A DNA stretch of 26,554 nucleotides from Alphaproteobacteria bacterium (lineage in GTDB: Bacteria; Pseudomonadota; Alphaproteobacteria; RS24): NCBI GenBank assembly GCA_009920875.1, contig RFZE01000005.1, forward strand, positions 1 to 26,554. The letters run 5' to 3'. Below the pieces are notes generated by a model that made no database searches, was not told the DNA's origin, and saw only the letters and a list, made by a program, of their open reading frames with translations. Below, in pieces: positions 16,223 to 23,862 of the stretch; the stretch's first letter is position 1, and the number at the start of each line of letters is the position of its first letter. The translations under genes were made by a program, and so were the position numbers.

Positions 16223-17470
16223 CTATTGAGGCTCGTCTTCATGGCGCATAATGCGCCAGACCGGCGTGGTGGCAATCAGCACGCTGACCAACACCAGCAT
16301 GCTGGCAGCGCATATAAATGTGGTCGCCAGCGGGCCGATAAGCTCGGTCACAATGCCGCTCAAAGTTGCGCCAACAGGCGCGGAGCCCATAAAGCCCAAA
16401 CTGTAAAATGCCAAAACGCGCCCACGCGCTTCCGGCGGGGCTTCGACCTGAACAATGGTGCGCGCCATTGTCATATTCACGCCGGCGGCCAAACCCCAAG
16501 CACCGGCAATGGCACAAACGGCAGCGAAGCTGGGTGCCAACGGCACCAGCATGAGGGCAAAGCAGCCGACAATCAGCGCCCCCATCATGGCGCGTCCGCG
16601 CCGTTCGACAGGTCGGCGCGCCATCATACCGACGGTTGAAATGATCGTGCCGCCCCAAAAGGTGAAATTGAGAATGGAAATTTCCAGCTGCCCGCCGCCA
16701 AATATGTCGGTGACGATGAGCGGCAAAGTGACCATAAATATGCCGATAAAGAAAATGCCCGTGCCGACAGAAGATAAAATGACCGGACGCATAACCGTTG
16801 ATTTCCAAACGATTGAAAAACCCGCTTGCCATCCGCTCGCGCCTTCGTCTTGCGCAGGCACGGGCGGGAAATCGGGCAGGGCGAGGGTCAATAAAAAGCC
16901 GATAAGCAGGGCGATGGTCTGCATGGCCAAAAGCGCCCACGGCCCGGCCAAAGGCGCGGCGGCACCGGCCAAAACATAACCCATGAGTTGGGCAGCGAAT
17001 TGCGCAATCAAGGCCAGCATGACGGCATTTTGGATATTGCCGGAAGCGACGCGTGATAAAAGCGCGTCGCGGGTTGGCACCATAAAGGCAAAGCTAGCGC
17101 TCATGGCCAAACCGAAAATAATAATATGCCAATATGCCAATTGGCCGGAAAAAGTTAGCCACCCCAAGACAATGGGCGGTATAGCAGCCAATAAATTGAC
17201 CCAAAGCAAAATCATTCGGCTGTCGCTTTTATCGGCCAGCGAACCGGCAAACATCATCAGGAACACTTGCGGCAAAGCCAGCGCTACTTGCGCGGCAGCC
17301 AAATCACCTGCCGTGCCGCCCAATGTGATGATGACCAATGTTGGCACCATGACAAATTGGAGACCATTGGCAAGAAACCAAGTGGCGATGCCGCCGAGAT
17401 AAGGCGCCATCGGATTGATGCCCCAGCGCGCAATGGCTTGCTGAGAAGATGGGTCTTGGCTGGCTGACAT
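16223..17470 (-). CDS. MFS transporter (EntS/MFS_3-like exporter)
   Basis: A 415-residue inner-membrane protein with about twelve hydrophobic helices and the loop motif GSLADKSDSRMILLW between helices 2 and 3, a variant of the major-facilitator GxLaDrxGRk motif. ARTIVQVEAPPEARGRVLAFY is typical of the MFS_3/enterobactin exporter (EntS) group. Substrate is unknown; this group mostly exports small compounds. The start at 17470 is set by AGGGAG upstream. The gene is convergent with the crotonase, only two bases between their stops. Confidence 0.85.
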   Translation of the reverse strand: MSASQDPSSQQAIARWGINPMAPYLGGIATWFLANGLQFVMVPTLVIITLGGTAGDLAAAQVALALPQVFLMMFAGSLADKSDSRMILLWVNLLAAIPPIVLGWLTFSGQLAYWHIIIFGLAMSASFAFMVPTRDALLSRVASGNIQNAVMLALIAQFAAQLMGYVLAGAAAPLAGPWALLAMQTIALLIGFLLTLALPDFPPVPAQDEGASGWQAGFSIVWKSTVMRPVILSSVGTGIFFIGIFMVTLPLIVTDIFGGGQLEISILNFTFWGGTIISTVGMMARRPVERRGRAMMGALIVGCFALMLVPLAPSFAAVCAIAGAWGLAAGVNMTMARTIVQVEAPPEARGRVLAFYSLGFMGSAPVGATLSGIVTELIGPLATTFICAASMLVLVSVLIATTPVWRIMRHEDEPQ

Positions 17471-17492
17471 ATAAACTCCCTGACCGCGAAAC

Positions 17493-17516
17493 ACGGCTTC
17501 TCGTTAAATAAGCCGT
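17493..17516. repeat. 7-base inverted repeat in the MFS gene leader
   Basis: ACGGCTT (17493-17499) and AAGCCGT (17510-17516) form a perfect inverted repeat with a 10-base loop, 23-46 bases upstream of the MFS start codon. It could be an operator or an mRNA leader hairpin. The rest of the 193-base gap up to sufE holds no gene I can support. Confidence 0.4.
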
Positions 17517-17663
17517 TTAGCCCTCAGAGCAAAGGGTTTTGCGGCATTTGGCTGATATAGGGTTAGCCGTTCTGCCGGTCCATGACAGTTTTATAATGCA
17601 CTCCGGCCATGAAAACGAGCTGCGCGATGTCATGCAGGCTGCACTATTATCGATACGATCAAT

Positions 17664-18071
17664 CTAATCGCCAAGGACGGCCGCTGCATCATTTCGGATG
17701 CGCTGAACCATAGCGTAAAAGCCGTTCGAACGTTGCGGCGTCAAATGTTCACCTAAGCCCAATTGCCGAAACGCACTTTCAGCATCATAGGCGGCAATTT
17801 CTTTTGCCGATTTACCGTCATAAAGGTCCAGCAAAATGGCGACTAGGCCGCGCACAATATGGGCATCGCTATCGCCTCGAAAAGAGAGGCGCTCGCCGTC
17901 GCGATCATTGACCAGCCAAACCTGACTGACGCAGCCTTGCACCTTATTGGTGTCATTATGCTCGGCTTCGCTCAGCGGCTTTAGGCCGTTGCCGAGCTCG
18001 ATAATATAGCGATAACGTTCTTCCCAATCGTCAAACAGGGCGAAATCATCAATTAACGTTTCCAGCGACAT
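17664..18071 (-). CDS. sufE: SufE family sulfur acceptor protein
   Basis: A 135-residue cytosolic protein that takes persulfide sulfur from the cysteine desulfurase SufS and passes it to the SufBCD scaffold for Fe-S cluster assembly. The active cysteine is C47 in VQGCVSQVW, the family hallmark. Length is normal. GGAG lies seven bases before the ATG. It stands apart from any visible suf operon and diverges from the DUF1491 gene; in many alphaproteobacteria sufE is likewise unlinked. Fe-S supply would serve the [4Fe-4S] sulfite reductase further along, but no regulatory link is visible. Confidence 0.95.
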   Translation of the reverse strand: MSLETLIDDFALFDDWEERYRYIIELGNGLKPLSEAEHNDTNKVQGCVSQVWLVNDRDGERLSFRGDSDAHIVRGLVAILLDLYDGKSAKEIAAYDAESAFRQLGLGEHLTPQRSNGFYAMVQRIRNDAAAVLGD

Positions 18072-18141
18072 CAGTGTCTCCTATCACTAGCGGAAAATAG
18101 GCGCGATTGCCGATATTGGCAATCATGGTAGTTTGTTTTTC

Positions 18142-18486
18142 ATGAGTCTGCGCCTGAAATCCGAGCTTTATGTGCAATCGCTGGTACGCCGCGTGCAAGC
18201 GGCAATGGGAGCGGCCTATGTTTTGAGGCGCGGCGATAAGGATGCGGGCGGCATTTATGTGCGCGTCAATCGGCTTGACGGCACGGCAGGGGTGCTGAAT
18301 ATGTTTACCGATATGGACGGCGCGCAGAGTTTTCGTGTGGTTTTGCCCGTGGACAGCGATGAGGCTGAGAGCGATGCGCTAATTGAACGAGAAATGCAAC
18401 GAGACCCTGATATTTGGGTGGTGGACATTGAAGATGCGCGTGGGCGACATTTTCTGGAAGGGCGCATAGAAGGCGTGTGGGATTGA
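18142..18486 (+). CDS. DUF1491 family protein
   Basis: A 114-residue soluble protein of the alphaproteobacterial DUF1491 family, function unknown. Conserved pieces are LKSELYVQSLVRRV at the start, VLRRGDKDAGGIYVRVN, and the C-terminal RDPDIWVVDIEDARGRHFL. The ATG at 18142 was chosen because homologues begin at this MSLRLKSE point; the frame is open three codons earlier with a TTG. There is no clear Shine-Dalgarno. Its stop overlaps the mscS start (TGATG), so the two proteins are coupled in translation. Confidence 0.85.
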   Translation: MSLRLKSELYVQSLVRRVQAAMGAAYVLRRGDKDAGGIYVRVNRLDGTAGVLNMFTDMDGAQSFRVVLPVDSDEAESDALIEREMQRDPDIWVVDIEDARGRHFLEGRIEGVWD

Positions 18487-19580
18487 TGAACGAATTTATT
18501 GCTTTGGTAGGCGAGGTTTGGGCTGACAGCACATTTGGTGTCAGTCCGGCTGAATTATTGACGGCACTTGGAGTTTTTCTGACCTTTGCCGTGTTGCGTG
18601 GCCTGTTTACCCGCTTCGTATTAGGCGGGTTGGAACGTTTGACCCAACGCACCCAAACCGAAATTGATGATTTGCTGCGCGAGGCACTGGAACGGCCGAT
18701 TAAATTTTTCTTTCTTATTTTGGGCGTGTTTTTCGCGCTGGAAGTTTTGCCGTTAAACGGCTTGGCTGAAGAATTGGCCGATAAGGTGATGCGGTCGCTG
18801 ATTGCCATCGGCATTTTCTGGTCCTTTTACGCGGCCAGCACACCGGCCAGCATGGCCTTGAAGCGCATTGAAGATATTCTCTCGCCGGAAATTGTCGGCT
18901 GGCTGCTGACGCTTTTGCGCTGGGGCATTGTGCTGACCGGCGTGGCCACGATTTTGCAAATTTGGGGCATTCAAATCGGCCCGATTATTGCCGGCTTCGG
19001 TCTGTTCGGCGTCGCCGTGGCGCTGGGCGCACAAGATTTGTTCAAAAACCTGCTCGGCGGTGTTTCCATTTTGATTGAGCGACGTTTCGCGCTGGGCGAT
19101 TGGATTGAAGTCGAAGGCGTGGTGGAAGGCAATATCGAGCAAATCGGCTTCCGCTCGACCCGCGTGCGGCGTTTTGATCAAGTGCCGGTAGTCGTGCCGA
19201 ACAACATGTTCGCCGACCATGCGCTGGTCAATTATTCCAATATGACGCGGCGGCGCATTAAATGGATTATCGGGCTGGAATATCGCACCACATCGGAACA
19301 GCTGAAAACCATTCGCGCCGGTATTTTGAGCTGGCTCGACAGCGACCCGCGCTTTGTCACGGAAATCCACGAAGTGCCGAATATCGTCCATATTGATGGC
19401 TTTAATGACAGCTCGATTGATATGCTGGTCTATTGTTTTACCGAAACCACGCGATGGTATGATTGGTTGTCGGCCAAAGAAGATTTGGCGCTTGCCATTA
19501 AACAAATTGTTGAAGAAGCCGGTGCCGGCTTTGCTTTCCCCAGTCGTTCGATTTATGTCGAGCAGGGCGGGGTTGAATAA
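18486..19580 (+). CDS. MscS family mechanosensitive ion channel
   Basis: A 364-residue inner-membrane protein with about four N-terminal helices followed by the MscS pore helix and cytosolic beta domain. The pore-lining TM3 is GFGLFGVAVALGAQDLFKNLLGG, with the Gly/Ala packing and the conserved LGAQD and NLLGG of the family; the beta domain begins RRFALGDWIEVEG and contains VPNNMFADHALVNYS. Such channels release solutes under hypo-osmotic stress. It starts at 18486 overlapping the DUF1491 stop; an in-frame GTG three codons earlier is less likely. It is convergent, with no gap, with the DUF934 gene. Confidence 0.92.
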   Translation: MNEFIALVGEVWADSTFGVSPAELLTALGVFLTFAVLRGLFTRFVLGGLERLTQRTQTEIDDLLREALERPIKFFFLILGVFFALEVLPLNGLAEELADKVMRSLIAIGIFWSFYAASTPASMALKRIEDILSPEIVGWLLTLLRWGIVLTGVATILQIWGIQIGPIIAGFGLFGVAVALGAQDLFKNLLGGVSILIERRFALGDWIEVEGVVEGNIEQIGFRSTRVRRFDQVPVVVPNNMFADHALVNYSNMTRRRIKWIIGLEYRTTSEQLKTIRAGILSWLDSDPRFVTEIHEVPNIVHIDGFNDSSIDMLVYCFTETTRWYDWLSAKEDLALAIKQIVEEAGAGFAFPSRSIYVEQGGVE

Positions 19581-20099
19581 TTACTTCCCGCGCGCCCAAA
19601 GCGCACCGCGATTTTGGTCAGCAGCTGGTTGGTAAGCCCCCGATAATTCACCCAAAGCGGTTTGGAAAGTGGCGAGGTCGATATCCGCCGCCAATTCAAA
19701 TGCGTTGATGCCGCAGCGATTCATCATCGCCCATTGGTCGTAAAGCACATCGCCGGTGGCGCGTAATTGACCGGTGAAATTAAACTCTTCGCGCAACACA
19801 CGGGCGGCGGAATAGCCGCGGCCATTGCGATAGGCGGGAAAATGAATGGCAATCAGCGCCAGCCTGTCGATAAAGGGTGCCAGTTCGCGCACATCTTCAC
19901 CGAGATCGGTTTTGCCGAGCCCGTCGGCGCGTAAAATAACGCCAAGCGGCGCGCTGCGCTCGGCCAGTGCGTAGGCTTGGTCTTTCAGGCGGGTCAGTGA
20001 GATGATGGATGGCGCATCGCTGAGCGCTGCGTCATCATCCAGATAGATCCAGCTTTCTTCCGCCGTCGCGCCGTCAATGACAAGGTGATAATCAGTCAT
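19581..20099 (-). CDS. DUF934 protein linked to sulfite reduction
   Basis: A 172-residue soluble protein of the DUF934 family, found next to sulfite reductase genes in many alpha- and betaproteobacteria. Typical marks are GVILRADG in the middle, LALIAIHFPAYRNGRGYSAARVLRE and the RATGDVLYDQWAMMNRCGINAFEL block. Its biochemical role is not known to me; the constant pairing with CysI suggests help in sulfite reduction or electron supply. The ATG at 20099 lies within the last codons of cysI (8-base overlap), which indicates coupled translation and rules out the much longer open frame upstream. Confidence 0.87.
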   Translation of the reverse strand: MTDYHLVIDGATAEESWIYLDDDAALSDAPSIISLTRLKDQAYALAERSAPLGVILRADGLGKTDLGEDVRELAPFIDRLALIAIHFPAYRNGRGYSAARVLREEFNFTGQLRATGDVLYDQWAMMNRCGINAFELAADIDLATFQTALGELSGAYQPAADQNRGALWARGK

Positions 20100-21744
20100 A
20101 CAGGCGCTCCTTAAACGGCGCCATGCCGACGCGGTTATAAGTGTCGATAAAGCGCTCGCCGTCAGCGCGCAAATCCGTATAGGTGGTGACCACGGTTTCG
20201 ATCGCGTCGACAATATCTTCTTCGGTGAATGCTCGGCCGGTGATTTGGCCGATGGCAGCGTTTTCGTCTGCCGCGCCGCCCAGCGAGATTTGGTAAAACT
20301 CCGTGCCTTTTTTATCGACCCCCAAAATGCCGATATGGCCGACATGATGGTGACCGCAAGCATTGATGCAGCCGGAGATTTTAATCTTCAACTCACCAAT
20401 ATCATATTGCCGGTCGAGGTCAGAAAAGCGCTCGGAGATTTCTTGCGCCAGCGGAATGGAGCGGGCATTGGCGAGATTGCAATAATCAAGCCCCGGGCAG
20501 GCTATCTGGTCTGATATGAGGCCGAGATTGGCGGTCGCCAATTCATGCGCGGCGAGTGCGTCATAGACGGTTTTTACATCGTCCAATTTGACATGCGGCA
20601 GAACGAGGTTTTGTTCGTGCGTCACGCGCACTTCATCATGGCTGAAGCGCTCGGCCAAATCGGCAATCACATCCATTTGCGCGTCGGTCGCATCACCGGG
20701 CACACCGCCAATCGGTTTCAATGAAATATTGACGATGGCATAGCCGTCTTGTTTATGCGCTACCACATTGGCGCGCACAAAGCGGGCAAAATCTGCATCA
20801 TCGGCTTGCGCTTGCGAAAAGGCTTGGCTGTCGGCAGGCAAGGTTTCGAAAGCGGGCGGTGCGAAATAGGCGCTGATGCGGTCAATCTCTTCTTGCGGCA
20901 CGGTGAGCATTTCAGAGGCGTCAATCTTGGCGAACTCTTCTTCTACCATGCGGCGCATTTCTTCTTCGCCGGTCTCGTGGACGAGAATTTTAATGCGCGC
21001 TTTGTAAGAATTATCGCGCCGCCCCAACATATTATACACCCGCATCACCGCTTCCAAATAGGCGAGCAGCTTTGCCTTTGGTACAAAGTCGGTCATCTTC
21101 TTGGCAACAAATGGCGTGCGGCCCTGACCACCGCCGACATGCACTTCATAGCCAATTTCACCGGCGTCATTTTGTTTCACCACAATGCCGATATCGTGCA
21201 GTTTGATGGCGGCGCGGTCATTTTTATGCGCCGTCACGGCGATTTTAAACTTGCGCGGCAGATAGGTGAATTCGGGATGGAAGGTTGACCATTGGCGGAT
21301 GATTTCCGAGACAATGCGCGGGTCTTCGGCTTCGCCTTCAATGGCACCGGCATATTGGTCGGAGGTAACATTGCGAATGCAATTACCCGAGGTTTGAATG
21401 GCGTGCATTTCAACACACGCCAATTCGTCCAAAAGGTCAGGAATTTCATCCAGCGCCGGCCAATTATATTGAATGTTTTGCCGGGTCGTGAAATGGCCAT
21501 AACCGCGATCATATTTGCGGGCAATATGCGCCAGCATGCGCATTTGTTCGCTGCGCAGCGTGCCATAAGGAATGGCGACGCGCAGCATATAGGCGTGTAA
21601 TTGCAGATACACCCCGTTCATCAAGCGCAGCGGTTTGAATTGGTCTTCGCTCAGCGCGCCGGAGACGCGGCGCTCGACTTGGCCGCGAAACTGATTGACG
21701 CGGTCAGCGACAAGCTTGTGATCAAATTCGTCATAACGATACAT
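20092..21744 (-). CDS. cysI: Assimilatory sulfite (nitrite/sulfite) reductase, siroheme-[4Fe-4S] subunit
   Basis: A 550-residue hemoprotein that reduces sulfite to sulfide with six electrons for cysteine synthesis. The [4Fe-4S]-siroheme cysteines are C416 and C422 (ACPGLDYC) and C459 and C463 (SGCINACGHHHVGH). Duplicated ferredoxin-like and reductase domains are recognisable, including YGHFTTRQNIQYNW in the first half and HDEVRVTHEQNLVLP in the second. Length fits CysI-type enzymes. The start at 21744 is four bases behind DUF2849. A nitrite reductase role is possible from sequence, but the DUF2849 and DUF934 neighbours favour sulfite. Electron donor genes are not in the window. Confidence 0.92.
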   Translation of the reverse strand: MYRYDEFDHKLVADRVNQFRGQVERRVSGALSEDQFKPLRLMNGVYLQLHAYMLRVAIPYGTLRSEQMRMLAHIARKYDRGYGHFTTRQNIQYNWPALDEIPDLLDELACVEMHAIQTSGNCIRNVTSDQYAGAIEGEAEDPRIVSEIIRQWSTFHPEFTYLPRKFKIAVTAHKNDRAAIKLHDIGIVVKQNDAGEIGYEVHVGGGQGRTPFVAKKMTDFVPKAKLLAYLEAVMRVYNMLGRRDNSYKARIKILVHETGEEEMRRMVEEEFAKIDASEMLTVPQEEIDRISAYFAPPAFETLPADSQAFSQAQADDADFARFVRANVVAHKQDGYAIVNISLKPIGGVPGDATDAQMDVIADLAERFSHDEVRVTHEQNLVLPHVKLDDVKTVYDALAAHELATANLGLISDQIACPGLDYCNLANARSIPLAQEISERFSDLDRQYDIGELKIKISGCINACGHHHVGHIGILGVDKKGTEFYQISLGGAADENAAIGQITGRAFTEEDIVDAIETVVTTYTDLRADGERFIDTYNRVGMAPFKERLYD

Positions 21745-21748
21745 CGGC

Positions 21749-22078
21749 TCACTCCGCTTTTGCTTCTGCTTGTTTGCCGAGGTCAAGCCGCACGGTCGGT
21801 CCGGCGGCGCGAATGGTCTCGCGCACGCTGGCCGGTTTGTAAGCCTGCCCATCCTCCAGCACTTCAAAAAGATAAGGCTCGAGCACATGCGCTTCAAAAT
21901 CAGCCGGCATGGCGCGCGCCAAAAGCGTTTCGGCGGCTTCTGCGCCATCAGCCACTTCGGCCATAGCAAAAGCTTCGACCCAGCGATTATCGGGGCTGAA
22001 ATAAACCACTTCGCCATCGCTCAAGCGATTGGCGGTGACGGCCTGAAAACGGGCTCTTTTGGCGGCGTGTTGAGCCAT
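21749..22078 (-). CDS. DUF2849 family protein
   Basis: A 109-residue soluble protein of the DUF2849 family, almost always found directly upstream of cysI in alphaproteobacteria. Typical features are the NRLSDGEVVYFSPDNRWVE opening and VLEPYLFEV in the middle. Function is unknown, probably supportive for sulfite reduction. AAGGAG lies six bases before the ATG. It is the first gene of the DUF2849-cysI-DUF934 operon, with a promoter just upstream. Confidence 0.87.
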   Translation of the reverse strand: MAQHAAKRARFQAVTANRLSDGEVVYFSPDNRWVEAFAMAEVADGAEAAETLLARAMPADFEAHVLEPYLFEVLEDGQAYKPASVRETIRAAGPTVRLDLGKQAEAKAE

Positions 22079-22104
22079 GATTGCTCCTTGAATAAGACGC
22101 GCGG

Positions 22105-22133
22105 ATATTGCCCAATTTCGCTAAACACGTCAA
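22105..22133 (-). promoter_or_regulatory. Probable promoter of the sulfite-reduction operon
   Basis: On the minus strand TTGACG (22133-22128), a 17-base spacer and CAATAT (22110-22105) precede the DUF2849 ATG by 26 bases. Upstream is a very AT-rich block (22138-22170) containing the palindrome ATTTATAAAT and the outer repeat ATGTA/TACAT (22138-22160), a possible UP element or activator site. A CysB-like activator would fit but is not shown. Confidence 0.55.
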
Positions 22134-22236
22134 CAGAATGTAAAATATTTATAAATACATAATAAAATGTGAATTAGGGTTTCTCATTCGCGATTTCTTT
22201 ACTTTTTTGCGTCAGTTTTGCCGCAAGGGCAAGAAG

Positions 22237-22449
22237 ATGCGGTTATGGATGTTAATATTATTGAGCGTGGCACTTTTTCTGCCGGTGCCGATTTCGCTGT
22301 GGCGCGATGCGCTGGACCGCCCATTGCAAGGACAATGCGAGGTCGGCATATGTTATTTGTCAGCGCCGGAAACTCTCATGCCAGCGATGCAAGAGCAGCC
22401 ATTCGCAAAAGCTCAGCAAATAAAACAGGAAAATGCCGAGCGCCGATAA
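22237..22449 (+). CDS. Possible small secreted or membrane protein (hypothetical)
   Basis: A 70-residue open frame: basic start (MRLW), one hydrophobic helix (about residues 4-21, LWMLILLSVALFLPVPISLW), then a polar tail with two cysteines (QCEVGICYL). This looks like a signal peptide or single membrane anchor. AAGGG lies seven bases before the ATG. The last 90 bases overlap the 3' end of the ABC permease gene on the other strand, tail to tail. Codon use resembles that of its neighbours even within the overlap. I recognise no family. It may be a chance open frame in the antisense of the permease and intergenic DNA. Confidence 0.38.
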   Translation: MRLWMLILLSVALFLPVPISLWRDALDRPLQGQCEVGICYLSAPETLMPAMQEQPFAKAQQIKQENAERR

Positions 22450-23124
22450 CAGGGCGAGACTGGCAAACATGGTGGCAATCTCAAGCCGGTTGCCGGCTTC
22501 AATAATGCGCCAAGCCAAACCGGTGCTGGCACCGGAGCCGGCAACAAATTCGGCCACCACCGCGCCGATTAAAGCCAAGCCGCCGGAAATTTTGGCCCCT
22601 GTCAGCATGGCCGGTAGCGCGGCGGGCAGTTCCAAATAAACCAATCTTTGCCGCCATGATGCACCCGACAGGGTCATCAAATCATGCAATTGCGGGTCAA
22701 TGCTGCGCAATCCTTGCACCGTATTGGTCAGCATGGGGAAGAAAGCAACAATCCAGGCAATAATCACCAAAGCGCGCGACGCATTATCAAAACCGACCCA
22801 AATCAGAATAAGCGGCGCAATGGCGACCACCGGCGTGACTTGCAGCGTAATCACATAGGGATAAAGGGCCATTTCAATCAGTCGAGCCCGAGTAAAAATA
22901 ATGGCCAGTCCAACAGCACTCACCACGGCCCAGAAAAAAGCCAGCAGGGTGACTTTGACAGTAATCCATAACGCAGCCATCAGCGCCGCAAAATTATCAA
23001 CCAATGCGGTGCCAATGGCCGACGGTGCCGGCAAAATAAATACCGGCACATTGGCGGCACTGACCCATATTTCCCAAAAGGCAAGTAAAGCAAGGCCAAG
23101 CAATAAGGGAACCAGATAACGCAT
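22360..23124 (-). CDS. ABC transporter permease (SsuC/TauC/ThiX type)
   Basis: A 254-residue inner-membrane permease of the BPD_transp_1 family with about six helices. The cytoplasmic coupling (EAA) loop is GASWRQRLVYLELPAALPAMLTGAKISGGLALIGAVVAEF-like: it begins at the ASWRQ segment and carries the conserved Gly before the ISxxxA helix. This type serves nitrate/sulfonate/taurine or thiamine-precursor importers. Three bases separate its ATG from the ATPase stop, so it is the last gene of the three-gene importer operon. Confidence 0.9.
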   Translation of the reverse strand: MRYLVPLLLGLALLAFWEIWVSAANVPVFILPAPSAIGTALVDNFAALMAALWITVKVTLLAFFWAVVSAVGLAIIFTRARLIEMALYPYVITLQVTPVVAIAPLILIWVGFDNASRALVIIAWIVAFFPMLTNTVQGLRSIDPQLHDLMTLSGASWRQRLVYLELPAALPAMLTGAKISGGLALIGAVVAEFVAGSGASTGLAWRIIEAGNRLEIATMFASLALLSALGIFLFYLLSFCEWLLLHRWHESFRR

Positions 23125-23127
23125 GGT

Positions 23128-23862
23128 CTAAATCTCGCCTCCGATATCATGGCCGAGCGCGGCACTCAGCGCGGCGCAGGCCGCGGTGAAAGCGGGGGCG
23201 CTGCGAAAGCCGCCATCGCGGCCGCTTTGGTCAATGGCAATTTCTTGCCGAATTTCACCGCTTTGCATGATTAAAGCGCGCTCGGCCAAATAGGCCGCTT
23301 CGGTGACGCTATGGGTAACAAATATAATGGTGCATTTTTGTTGCTGCCAAATGGCGCGCAAATCATCATCCAATCGAAACCGTGTCAGCTCATCAAGCGC
23401 GGCAAAGGGTTCATCCATAAGCAGCACGGGCGGGCGCTTGGCCAAAGCACGCGCCAGCGAGACGCGCATTTTCATGCCGCCCGATAATTGCCGCGGCAGG
23501 GCATCGGCAAAATCAGCAAGTCCGACCAAGGCCAAGGCCTCATCAAGGCGCGTTGCAATCTCGTTTGGACTATGCCCCTCTATCTGCAAGGGCAGGGTGA
23601 TATTGTCGGCCACGCTGCGCCATGCCAGCAAAGTCGGTTCTTGAAAAACAAAGCCGATATGGCGTTGCGCCAAGCCGGCGACACTGCCGATAAAGGGTTG
23701 CTCCAATCCGGCCAGCAGGCGCAAGAGGCTGGACTTGCCGCAGCCCGACGGGCCGACCAAAGCGGTAAAGCTGCCGCTGTCAAACTGCGCCGTCACATTG
23801 TTGAGCGCGGTGAAGCCATTATCATATCGCAAGCTTGCCGCATTAAGAGCCAATTCGTTCAT
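23128..23862 (-). CDS. ABC transporter ATP-binding protein (SsuB/TauB type)
   Basis: A 244-residue cytosolic ATPase that powers the importer. Walker A is GPSGCGKSS (37-45), the Q-loop is FVFQEPTLLAW, the signature is LSGGMKMR (close to the consensus LSGGQ), Walker B is VLLMDEPF followed by the D-loop LD, and the switch His is in FVTHSV. All catalytic residues are intact. It overlaps the substrate-binding-protein gene by four bases (ATGA) and precedes the permease by three, so the three genes form one coupled unit. Confidence 0.94.
   Translation of the reverse strand: MNELALNAASLRYDNGFTALNNVTAQFDSGSFTALVGPSGCGKSSLLRLLAGLEQPFIGSVAGLAQRHIGFVFQEPTLLAWRSVADNITLPLQIEGHSPNEIATRLDEALALVGLADFADALPRQLSGGMKMRVSLARALAKRPPVLLMDEPFAALDELTRFRLDDDLRAIWQQQKCTIIFVTHSVTEAAYLAERALIMQSGEIRQEIAIDQSGRDGGFRSAPAFTAACAALSAALGHDIGGEI

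Noticed and set aside
18125..18145. Six-codon leader ORF (MVVCFS) whose stop overlaps the DUF1491 start
   Set aside because: Too short to judge and without a ribosome site; could be chance.
18753..19505. 250-residue minus-strand open frame inside the mscS gene
   Set aside because: Antisense of the conserved MscS pore and beta domain; composition is His/Asn/Gln-rich as expected of a shadow frame.
20100..20363. Longer N-terminus for the DUF934 protein
   Set aside because: The 88 extra residues are an out-of-phase reading of the conserved cysI 3' end; the family start fits 20099.
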